From: Treponema sp.
GTDB lineage: Bacteria > Spirochaetota > Spirochaetia > Treponematales > Breznakiellaceae
NCBI GenBank assembly: GCA_031284195.1
Contig: JAITAI010000036.1
Location: forward strand, 1 to 6,807
Length of the DNA stretch: 6,807 bases
Direction of reading: 5' to 3'
The notes beneath the pieces were generated by a model. That model did no database searches. It was not told where the DNA came from and saw nothing but the letters and a program-made list of their open reading frames with translations. Of the stretch, positions 1-4,886 are shown piece by piece; position 1 is the stretch's first letter, and each line of letters begins with the position of its first letter. The translations under genes and the position numbers were made by a program.

Positions 1-127
1 AATGATCCTCATGCTCTATCTGATAAGGAATGACAAAAGCTGCTTCTCGGGGATAAAAAATCGCTCCCTGTTCAGGGTATGAGATACACAAAAATAGTAC
101 CAGACCCCTAGGAGCGTAAAAATACAT
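1..127 (-). CDS. Partial ORF overlapping the birA 3' end, runs off the window
   Basis: A minus-strand reading frame opens at an ATG at 125-127, inside the last codons of birA and in a different frame. It stays open for 42 codons to the window edge. The visible protein begins MYFYAPRGLVLFLCISYPEQ, with an Arg followed by a short hydrophobic run (LVLFLCI) that could be a weak export signal. The overlap with birA is about 20 nt, as expected for a coupled downstream gene. No good Shine-Dalgarno sequence precedes the ATG, and another ATG (10-12) exists in a different frame, so both the start and the gene itself are uncertain. I do not recognise the product. It could also be chance readthrough of an open frame. 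Confidence 0.35.
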   Translation of the reverse strand, partial: MYFYAPRGLVLFLCISYPEQGAIFYPREAAFVIPYQIEHEDH

Positions 128-875
128 CACCGGAATGAAATTTTTTTATCGTTTTATCTGCACAGGTTAAGATGATACAGCCTTTTTCATCGATACCTTC
201 ATATCGTCCGGTAACATAATCAGCTTTATCCGTGCTGATGCCTAGGGCTATTTCCTTATGCAATTTGAAGGCTTTTGCTAAATAGGTGTTTCGTAAGGTA
301 CTAAATCCATGTTGCAGCCAATAGGCTATTTCATGGCCTAGGTGGGTGTGTAATACTTCTATGACAGCCTCTCTGGTTACTTCATACCCGCTTTCCTGTA
401 ATGAGGTAGGAGGGTATAGCATAGACGGCTGTGCCCCGGGACTAACCGCTACATTGATTCCGTTTCCTATGACAATCCATCCAGGTTTTCCAGTCGAATC
501 AAAGGCGCCGCATTCCAGCAAAGAACCGGCTACTTTCTTTTCATGTAACAAAATATCGTTGGGCCACTTAATAGCCACCTGGGATTCTGCATGGACATAC
601 TGAGTAATGGTAGTATAAACCGCCAATGCGTTCACATACACCAATTCGGTAAAGGACGCTTCCCCTAGATCTTTCGATTGTATGATACCGGACCAATATA
701 CATTACCCTCCGGTGATTCCCAGGTCCGATTTCGTGTTCCTTTCCCCCCGGTCTGACGGTGAGCCCATACCACGGTTCCGCTTGCGGCTCCTGCTTTTGC
801 AAGGGCTTTTGCATATTCATTAGTACTGTCCACGGTAACTAATGCATAGCTTTTTTCTGTTCCCCCAAATTGCAT
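108..875 (-). CDS. birA: Biotin--[acetyl-CoA-carboxylase] ligase, class I (no HTH domain)
   Basis: Biotin-protein ligase, 255 residues, cytoplasmic. The family makes biotinyl-AMP from biotin and ATP and transfers biotin to the lysine of a carrier domain such as that of acetyl-CoA or oxaloacetate carboxylase. Visible family motifs: DSTNEYA (residues 16-22), the biotinyl-AMP loop QTGGKGTRNRTW (41-52; GKG-T-R-N-R in place of the usual GRGRRGR), KWPNDIL (103-109, K103 matching the catalytic-region lysine), KVAGSLLE (114-121) and IGNGINV (136-142). A short C-terminal beta-rich domain (about 200-255) completes the enzyme. There is no N-terminal winged helix, so it should not act as a biotin-operon repressor. 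The start at 875 was chosen because AAGGAG lies 9 nt upstream. The frame stays open upstream to 1187, but those 104 codons resemble nothing in BirA. It is transcribed away from the DksA-like gene. Confidence 0.93.
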   Translation of the reverse strand: MQFGGTEKSYALVTVDSTNEYAKALAKAGAASGTVVWAHRQTGGKGTRNRTWESPEGNVYWSGIIQSKDLGEASFTELVYVNALAVYTTITQYVHAESQVAIKWPNDILLHEKKVAGSLLECGAFDSTGKPGWIVIGNGINVAVSPGAQPSMLYPPTSLQESGYEVTREAVIEVLHTHLGHEIAYWLQHGFSTLRNTYLAKAFKLHKEIALGISTDKADYVTGRYEGIDEKGCIILTCADKTIKKFHSGDVFLRS

Positions 876-1758
876 AGATACAATCTCCTTAAAATAAATA
901 TGGGAAAGGATGGTCACACCTGCCGAGGTCTCTTTGGAACGTTTACCCTGAAGCGCCATCTGGTCCCGCTTCAACCACCCTATCCCTATGTTCACGAACC
1001 TAAACCGGTCTCGATGAATAAGTATTGGTTCTCTCAGGCATTTTATCAAGATGTTCTGAATGGGCAATGAAGAGAGGGAGAACATGAGGTATCTCATCTT
1101 AATCGAATTTACCCTGGTAATCCCTAGGTGACGGTGGAGGTGCATTGGTTTACGATCTCCAATAACCGCACGATAAGAACGTTGCATTGACAGAACGGAT
1201 CTAGCGGCGCAGCGGCCGCGTTCTATTCAGGGTATCCGGTCTATGCTTCCGAATATTCATTATAGCAGAGGAGTAACTGCTTCATGGGACGCGTCCGAGT
1301 CTGCCAGGCCCAGGCAAAAGCCTCGTTTGATGGGGGATTGTTGCGATATTTGCTGTTCTAAAGCTCGGTATGGGGTGATAACCTAGTCAAGGAAATACCG
1401 ATGTAAGGGTAAGCAGGGGGCCATTGAGGTGGACAAGAACCATGACGATGAGGAATACATTCTCAGTACATTCACGGGGATCACTTTGATGATAATTAAA
1501 GAAGAAACATCACCACCTTTACGGCTCTTACGATGGAGAGGCCGCAAAGCGGGAGCAGGGAGATTCTGTAAACCATAGGTCAGGCAATGGAGAAAAACAA
1601 GCCTGGATTGAGGGATTGCTTTGAGAAATCACTGAATTTAGAAATACCCCTTGAGCCGAGTTTCAAAACCCGGTTAAGCTGGAAATTTCGTTTCCAATGA
1701 GATTAGCTTCCGAAAAAGGAATCTGAAATTCGCTTTTTCCCTTGTATGTAAGTTGCTG

Positions 1759-1823
1759 TTTTCTCTGTTTATCGAGGTTTTTCCTCATATCCGGCTTTGA
1801 AAAACCTCACTATTTAGAGAAAA
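1759..1823. repeat. Nested 65-nt inverted repeat (long stem-loop)
   Basis: Two perfect inverted repeats are nested symmetrically. The inner arms are GAGGTTTTTC (1774-1783) and GAAAAACCTC (1799-1808) around a 15-nt loop. The outer arms are TTTTCTCT (1759-1766) and AGAGAAAA (1816-1823). A 7 x 7 nt internal loop separates the two stems. Neither strand has a T-run directly after the stem, so it is not a clear intrinsic terminator. It lies about 150 bp upstream of the DksA-like gene. It could be a structured RNA, a protein-binding palindrome or a dispersed intergenic repeat. The sequence alone does not decide. Confidence 0.6.
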
Positions 1824-1942
1824 ATATAAAAAAAACGACTTGGAGCCTTGACAAAAGTACCGGCATACGGCAATCTACCCAAATTAATTAGTATATTTTC
1901 ATAATTAAATGTAGAAACTACCAGGCAGGTTCCTATATTAAG

Positions 1943-1948
1943 TATAAT
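1943..1948 (+). promoter_or_regulatory. Candidate -10 element for the DksA-like gene
   Basis: A consensus TATAAT lies 27 nt before the start codon and would start transcription near 1955, giving a leader of about 20 nt. No good -35 is found 16-18 bp upstream. A perfect TTGACA does occur at 1848-1853, but the sequence 17 bp after it (CAATCT) is a poor -10. Either the -10 works with a weak -35 or an activator, or a farther promoter is used. Confidence 0.35.
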
Positions 1949-1975
1949 CTTTAGGAAGTAATAGGGAGGCCCTTC

Positions 1976-2332
1976 ATGGAGCAGAACTTTGTAGAACGAA
2001 TCAATAAATCCCTCACGGATCTGAAAATGGAGATCATTTCAAAGCTGATCGTGAGTAATAAGGATTTTCAAGAAATTGTAGAGGGTATGGATCCAAAAGA
2101 TTTAGCAGATAGTGCTTCTGATGACATAGATCGCAAGATGATTGAAGCAATCGGTTCTCAGGAATTAAAACGGCTCAAGTTAATAGAGTCAGCCCTTACC
2201 AGGATTCAACAGGGAAAATACGGTCTTTGCATGAAATGTGGCAAGCGTATACCCCAGGATAGACTTGAAGCGATTCCCTATGCGCTGATGTGTATAGAGT
2301 GTAAAACCGCGGAAGAACGACGGAATCGATAA
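1976..2332 (+). CDS. TraR/DksA-family C4 zinc-finger transcription regulator
   Basis: 118-residue member of the DksA/TraR family. These proteins insert a coiled coil into the RNA polymerase secondary channel and alter promoter open-complex stability, often together with ppGpp. The coiled-coil tip motif is intact: DPKDLA, with D39, D42 and A44 matching the Asp-x-x-Asp-x-Ala of E. coli DksA. The C4 zinc finger is complete: C85-x2-C88-x17-C106-x2-C109, the same spacing as DksA, in the typical context YGLCMKCG...CIECKTAEE. It is shorter than E. coli DksA (151 residues), mainly at the N-terminal side of the coiled coil. The ATG has GGGAGG 6 nt upstream, so the start is well supported. It appears monocistronic and converges on the minus-strand HEAT gene. 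The family call is firm. Whether it works with ppGpp as DksA or independently as TraR-like proteins do cannot be told. Confidence 0.92.
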   Translation: MEQNFVERINKSLTDLKMEIISKLIVSNKDFQEIVEGMDPKDLADSASDDIDRKMIEAIGSQELKRLKLIESALTRIQQGKYGLCMKCGKRIPQDRLEAIPYALMCIECKTAEERRNR

Positions 2333-2593
2333 TTGGGCTTGCAGATGCTCGTATCTTGCAGAAACGTAATGGCTAGATGGAAACAAGTGGACTGTAACCC
2401 AAAGCTAAGCACCACGGCGTGTACTGCTGAGGAGAGCGGGCCCTTTGTAACCGAGGGCTCAAGTTATAGAAGACTAGGGACTAGTCCACTGGCGGGACTT
2501 GAGGTTCCGCTCCGAGCGTTGTTTCTTGCAGAGGAACTCGTCGAAGGTACGTTTTTATACGACAAGCGCGCAAGTCCCCTAGAGGTTCCAAGA
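2333..2593. repeat. Convergent intergenic region with short direct and inverted repeats
   Basis: The interval between the 3' ends of the DksA-like gene and the HEAT gene shows no tRNA or other RNA gene and no convincing intrinsic terminator for either strand. It contains a 10-bp palindrome GGACTAGTCC (2478-2487), inverted arms GGGACTTG (2494-2501) and CAAGTCCC (2571-2578), and two direct copies of GAGGTTCC (2501-2508, 2582-2589), each copy adjoining one of those arms. CTTGCAGA occurs three times (2338, 2355, 2525). Individually such short matches can occur by chance. Their clustering suggests a composite intergenic repeat but does not prove one. Confidence 0.35.
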
Positions 2594-3331
2594 TTATCCT
2601 GTTATATCCTCAGGGCGGTGAGTCGGAGAATACCTATGCAGCCGGGTTAAGAGCTCTTTGGCCCGTTCCCGAATAATGCCATGATAGCGTCCTTCGGAAA
2701 TACGCTGGATGACCTGTACTGTGGAGGCATCCAATTTTCCACCGGGCTGATAGGCAAACGTTTCATAGGCTTCCAAGGCGGCCAGGGCGAACAGATTATC
2801 CGGGAGGAGTACATCAAAGGCGTTTAGCCGTTTGGTAATCAGCCGGACCGTTTCATTATTATTATTAATCCCGAGTTTGGTTAGAGATTTAACCACTTCG
2901 GTTAATATCATAGGCTCATATTCGGCTTGGATCATTTTTAATAAGATCTTTTGCGCGTCAGAACTACCGAGGTCGCCGAGATAGGCCGCGACCTTGCCCC
3001 GGATATCCGGGTAATTATTGCGTATCCGGTTGTTGTATACGGTCTTGTTCACCGTTCCCTCGAGGGCCATATATTCCAGGGCGCTGAGGACCTCTCCTCC
3101 GGTAATACCCTGATCAATGGCGGTTTTGATATGCTTCAAGGCCTGGAACTTCATTTCCCGGCTTTCAGTCCGGCTTTGCTGCCGGATAAGCATGAGATCT
3201 ATGGATTCTTGCAGGTAAGAACCTTCCACTGTGAGGGTAATTCCCGGATTGGTATCTGGAAAATCTTGGCTCATTGCCAGGACTGCGATGGTACTCATTA
3301 ATCCCAGGGCAAGGGAGGACTTACGGGTCAT
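2594..3331 (-). CDS. Exported HEAT-like repeat protein
   Basis: 245-residue protein of unknown function with an N-terminal export signal: a basic start (MTRK), a hydrophobic stretch at about residues 6-19, and a plausible signal peptidase I site near residues 20-22 (AMSQD). The mature part is almost all helical, with HEAT-like pairs: DIRGKVAAYLGDLGSSDAQ (109-127) followed by a second helix pair (about 128-154), then helices at about 177-193 and IIRERAKELLTRL (219-231). Such alpha-solenoids usually act as protein-binding scaffolds. No catalytic motif is seen. The start is supported by GGAG 8 nt upstream. It lies 24 nt downstream of the LEA-type lipoprotein gene, so the two are probably co-transcribed and may act together in the periplasm. 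That partnership is inference from position and export signals only. Confidence 0.8.
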   Translation of the reverse strand: MTRKSSLALGLMSTIAVLAMSQDFPDTNPGITLTVEGSYLQESIDLMLIRQQSRTESREMKFQALKHIKTAIDQGITGGEVLSALEYMALEGTVNKTVYNNRIRNNYPDIRGKVAAYLGDLGSSDAQKILLKMIQAEYEPMILTEVVKSLTKLGINNNNETVRLITKRLNAFDVLLPDNLFALAALEAYETFAYQPGGKLDASTVQVIQRISEGRYHGIIRERAKELLTRLHRYSPTHRPEDITG

Positions 3332-3355
3332 CTCAAACGCTCCATAGTATTACCT

Positions 3356-4297
3356 TTATTTCAACACTACCGAGTTCCCCGAAAGATCAAAGTCTACGTA
3401 GAATCGGGGAAGGTATTCGATCGTGGTGAGGACCGCTACTTCGCCGGTGAAGTGGTAATAGACCCGCTTCGCCACGAGGATATCCTCCAGGAGTTTCCGG
3501 TTCATGTCAATAAAGTTCATCACCATGAAAATCTGAGTTTGGGTGGAACCCTGTGCAGGAATACGCCGTACCGCCGGGTCGGTTCCATTTGCCCAGAACT
3601 GCTCGTCTCCATAGAACTCATAAGCCAGGGAAGAAAGCTCTAAGGGGAAATTATTGGGATTATCGATCCGAAGCCCCACCTTTAACCGGATATTGATGAG
3701 TTCCCCTTGATTCACCACAATCTTCGTAACGGTGAATTGCGGCTCTCGGATCCGGGGAAAGACCGCTTCTGCGCTTAAATGGGTGGTGGTATGCTCTTCT
3801 AAAGCAAAGGTAAATACCATATCCGCCTCAAACTTCGCTTGGTAGGTATCAAACTCGGCTTTCTCCAAACCGGAACATTTGCTCAAATCCACTGCCAGGC
3901 CCAAGGGGAACTGAGTGGAAGTAAGCGCGCCTACCGCAGGATTCTCCTCTGTAAAGATCAGCGTTGCCCCTTCCTGCTGGGGCAGCCCATTGGCTATGAA
4001 CTGCCATTGGTTGATCTCCATAGATGCCGGGACTGACCGGGGATTAGTAACCTGTAACACAAAATAGAGGGTGATATGTTCCGTTGTTTTAGCTTCCAGG
4101 TGATCAAAAGCTATCTGTACACTGGGATCCGCTTCCTGAAGCGGTACCTTTTCTATCTGAGGAGGGGTAGTTAGAACCGGAGCGGGAATTCTTTCGGGAA
4201 GGGCCAGTTCCGCGGGAGGGTCTTGGGTCGTACAAGCTATGATTACACTCATCACCATCATCCCTCCCAAGAATACAAACCATTTGGGGCAGAGCAT
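3356..4297 (-). CDS. Lipoprotein with two LEA14/WHy-type domains
   Basis: 313-residue probable lipoprotein. The signal peptide has K5, a hydrophobic core (about 6-20) and lipobox VIIAC, with C22 as the lipidated cysteine. A Pro-rich linker (about 27-55) follows. Two tandem beta-rich domains resemble the LEA type 2 (WHy) fold: one at about 58-175 with the hallmark LQVTNPRSVPASMEI (81-95), the other at about 186-305 with LRIDNPNNFPLELSS (209-223). In this family the N-P-N/R segment follows a central strand. The function in bacteria is poorly known (stress or envelope roles are proposed). No clear Shine-Dalgarno sequence precedes the ATG at 4297. A GGGAGG lies inside the frame just before M13/M14, but starting there would remove the charged n-region, so the longer start is preferred. 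An in-frame TAA lies just upstream. First gene of a two-gene operon with the HEAT protein. Confidence 0.8.
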   Translation of the reverse strand: MLCPKWFVFLGGMMVMSVIIACTTQDPPAELALPERIPAPVLTTPPQIEKVPLQEADPSVQIAFDHLEAKTTEHITLYFVLQVTNPRSVPASMEINQWQFIANGLPQQEGATLIFTEENPAVGALTSTQFPLGLAVDLSKCSGLEKAEFDTYQAKFEADMVFTFALEEHTTTHLSAEAVFPRIREPQFTVTKIVVNQGELINIRLKVGLRIDNPNNFPLELSSLAYEFYGDEQFWANGTDPAVRRIPAQGSTQTQIFMVMNFIDMNRKLLEDILVAKRVYYHFTGEVAVLTTIEYLPRFYVDFDLSGNSVVLK

Positions 4298-4362
4298 ATT
4301 TTTTTATCGTCAAATTGTGTATAAAAGATAAGTAGTCTACGAGAAACCTCTGGAGGAAAACC

Positions 4363-4404
4363 ATGGCTGGGCCTAAATATCCCTGGGTGAGGGACTACCA
4401 GTAG
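4363..4404 (+). CDS. 13-codon ORF with an ideal ribosome binding site; possible gene remnant
   Basis: GGAGG at 4352-4356 is followed by a 6-nt spacer and an ATG opening MAGPKYPWVRDYQ, then TAG. The SD-start signal is as good as any in the window, which is odd for a 13-residue product. Beyond the stop, the neighbouring frame is open to 4594 (about 67 codons, containing KGVKSFKNGTYSPERNG). The start may therefore belong to a small gene broken by a frameshift. Alternatively it may be a translated leader peptide; it contains two Tyr and one Trp. I do not recognise either the peptide or the shifted frame. The promoter is unclear. Confidence 0.3.
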   Translation: MAGPKYPWVRDYQ

Positions 4405-4481
4405 GGCTTACGACCTTCGACGATCCCCAAGAAAAGGGGTGAAGTCCTTTAAAAACGGAACTTATTCACCGGAGCGGAATG

Positions 4482-4532
4482 GCCAAGGGGCTTTATCGGA
4501 CTCAAGCGCCCTTGGCAGTATGCGGCCAAGGG
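4482..4532. repeat. Alternating inverted repeat GCCAAGGG / CCCTTGGC / GCCAAGGG
   Basis: Three perfect 8-mers alternate in orientation: GCCAAGGG (4482-4489), CCCTTGGC (4509-4516) and GCCAAGGG (4525-4532). The middle copy can pair with either flank, so two mutually exclusive hairpins are possible (loops of 19 and 8 nt). A further partial copy (GCCAAG, 4548-4553) and GCGCCC/GGGCGC arms (4506-4511, 4544-4549) add alternatives. The set lies about 60-110 bp upstream of the aroF promoter. It could be an operator array or part of a structured transcript from an upstream promoter. No known binding-site family is recognised. Confidence 0.5.
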
Positions 4533-4590
4533 TACACCTCGATGGGCGCCAAGAATTCCCGTTCCCCCGGGAAGGGATCCGGTTAGGGGA

Positions 4591-4619
4591 TTGACACGGC
4601 TTTTGGATAGGGGTATATT
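4591..4619 (+). promoter_or_regulatory. Sigma-70-type promoter of the aroF-tyrA leader
   Basis: The -35 TTGACA (4591-4596) is perfect. A 17-bp spacer follows, then the -10 TATATT (4614-4619), one base off consensus. Transcription should begin near 4625, about 18 nt before the GTG of the leader ORF. This is the best promoter in the window and sits exactly where a leader-regulated operon needs it. Confidence 0.85.
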
Positions 4620-4642
4620 GCTCCACTAAGCAAGGTAATACT

Positions 4643-4759
4643 GTGAAATACTCCATGGATGACCAGACAGATACGAGCTTCTCCGTTGCTATTTATGCTT
4701 CCTATTATTATCTGTTCCTCATGCCAAGGGAGCCGCTGCCTATCAGCTTGAAAGGCTAA
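4643..4759 (+). CDS. Tyr-rich leader peptide of the aroF-tyrA operon
   Basis: A short ORF lies between the promoter and the intrinsic terminator. From GTG 4643 it encodes 38 residues starting MKYS and ending at TAA 4757-4759. The central part reads SVAIYASYYYLFLM. It holds five Tyr (three consecutive, codons 4703-4711, all TAT) and two Phe (both TTC). The GTG is preferred because AAGG (4632-4635) lies 7 nt upstream. An in-frame ATG at 4655 (34 residues, four Tyr) has no SD sequence and is the alternative. The product is probably not functional as a protein: ribosome stalling at the Tyr codons when charged tRNA-Tyr is scarce would favour readthrough into the Tyr-biosynthesis genes downstream. 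The design resembles the Phe-rich pheA leader of E. coli, but the sequence is not similar. I know of no described example in spirochaetes. Confidence 0.75.
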   Translation: MKYSMDDQTDTSFSVAIYASYYYLFLMPREPLPISLKG

Positions 4760-4784
4760 AGGATAGGCAATTACCTGGTTAGTC
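4737..4784 (+). promoter_or_regulatory. Alternative hairpins of the attenuator leader RNA
   Basis: Hairpin A pairs TGCCTATC (4737-4744) with GATAGGCA (4762-4769), extended inside by AGCTT/AGGCT (4745-4749/4753-4757). It spans the leader-peptide stop codon, so a ribosome finishing translation would block it. Hairpin B is an alternative: 4754-4762 with 4774-4784, carrying a 2-nt bulge. It shares bases with A and ends directly beside the terminator. The Tyr-codon segment CCTAT (4701-4705) can also pair with ATAGG (4763-4767), competing with hairpin A. These are the expected ingredients of a ribosome-controlled switch. Which pairing is the true antiterminator is unresolved by eye. Confidence 0.5.
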
Positions 4785-4820
4785 AGGGAGGTTCCGCAAG
4801 GGGCCTCCCTTTTATTTTTT
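4785..4820 (+). terminator. Intrinsic terminator (attenuator) upstream of aroF
   Basis: AGGGAGGTTCC (4785-4795) pairs with GGGGCCTCCCT (4800-4810): an 11-bp stem with two G-U pairs, closed by a GCAA tetraloop. The stem is followed by a U-rich tract, TTTT-A-TTTTTT (4810-4820). It lies after the leader promoter and before aroF in the same direction, with no gene ending nearby apart from the leader ORF. It can therefore only serve to attenuate the operon. The stem somewhat resembles the conserved T-box sequence but lacks its essential UGGN. Confidence 0.88.
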
Positions 4821-4821
4821 A

Positions 4822-4869
4822 TAGAGCGCAGCGGTTTCAAAAGTCCAGCTTGTGAAACCGCTCGCTCTA
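4822..4869 (+). promoter_or_regulatory. Strong 17-bp hairpin just upstream of the aroF ribosome binding site
   Basis: TAGAGCG-c-AGCGGTTTCA (4822-4839) pairs with TGAAACCGCTCGCTCTA (4853-4869): 17 bp with a single bulged C4829 and a 13-nt loop (4840-4852). It begins two bases after the attenuator U-tract and ends 4 nt before the SD region AAGGGG (4874-4879). No U-run follows on either strand, so it is not a terminator. It could stabilise or process the 5' end of read-through mRNA, or be a binding site for a regulator. Function unknown. Confidence 0.7.
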
Positions 4870-4886
4870 CCATAAGGGGACATAGT

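Larger units (their letters stand above)
876..1975. other. 1.1-kb interval with no supportable intact gene
   Basis: This divergent gap between birA and the DksA-like gene is unusually long. On the minus strand the birA frame remains open to 1187, without a recognisable domain. On the plus strand short frames interrupted by stops follow one another: an ATG at 1284 (GAGGAG 10 nt upstream) gives 25 codons, then another frame is open about 1390-1579 (contains GAIEVDKNHDDEEYILSTF), then a third about 1499-1623 (contains LYGSYDGEAAKREQGDSV). Their order would suit a decayed gene, but I recognise none of them, so pseudogene status is only a guess. A GC-rich inverted repeat (GCGGC/GCCGC, 1204-1219) and small hairpins (GGAAA/TTTCC 1681-1695; GAAAAAG/CTTTTTC 1712-1739) are also present. 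The last 150 bp are AT-rich and probably hold the promoter of the rightward gene. Confidence 0.5.
4298..4590. other. Non-coding interval between the LEA gene start and the aroF promoter
   Basis: This region separates two divergent transcription units. Next to the LEA gene it is AT-rich. Reading leftward, a weak promoter candidate is TTTCTC-17-TATACA ending near 4319. Reading rightward, TATAAA (4320-4325) could be a -10 but lacks a good -35. Farther right it is packed with small inverted repeats: TCCCT/AGGGA (4380-4394), GGTGAA/TTCACC (4438-4470), the GCCAAGGG set (4482-4532) and TTCCCG/CGGGAA (4556-4573). No intact gene of normal size is present. A minute ORF at 4363 is described separately. 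Confidence 0.5.

Noticed and set aside
870..1070. Plus-strand open frame of 66 codons antisense to the birA start
   Set aside because: It begins over the birA start codon without a ribosome binding site and shows no recognisable domain.
107..1128. Four CCTAGG hexamers in about 1 kb (107, 241, 337, 1123)
   Set aside because: More than expected by chance, but three lie in or at the end of birA coding sequence with no regular spacing, and no function is apparent.
876..1187. Extending BirA upstream by 104 residues in the open frame
   Set aside because: The extension has no resemblance to the BirA helix-turn-helix domain. AAGGAG 9 nt before 875 and the protein motif beginning soon after fit the short start.
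2333..2650. Plus-strand open frame of 105 codons from a TTG
   Set aside because: It has no SD sequence, contains the short DNA repeats as coding sequence, and overlaps the 3' end of the HEAT gene antisense. No recognisable protein.
4781..4820. Resemblance of AGGGAGGTTCCGC to the T-box consensus (AGGGTGGNACCGC)
   Set aside because: The UGGN needed to pair with the tRNA NCCA end is AGGU here. No stem I, specifier loop or GA motif is evident in the ~160-nt leader. The Tyr-rich ORF gives a better explanation.
1206..4834. Shared GCGCAGCGG at 1207 and 4828 (approximate), and shared GAGGTTCCGC at 2501 and 4788, as possible dispersed repeats
   Set aside because: Nine- and ten-base matches are expected many times by chance in a window this size, and the surrounding bases do not align.
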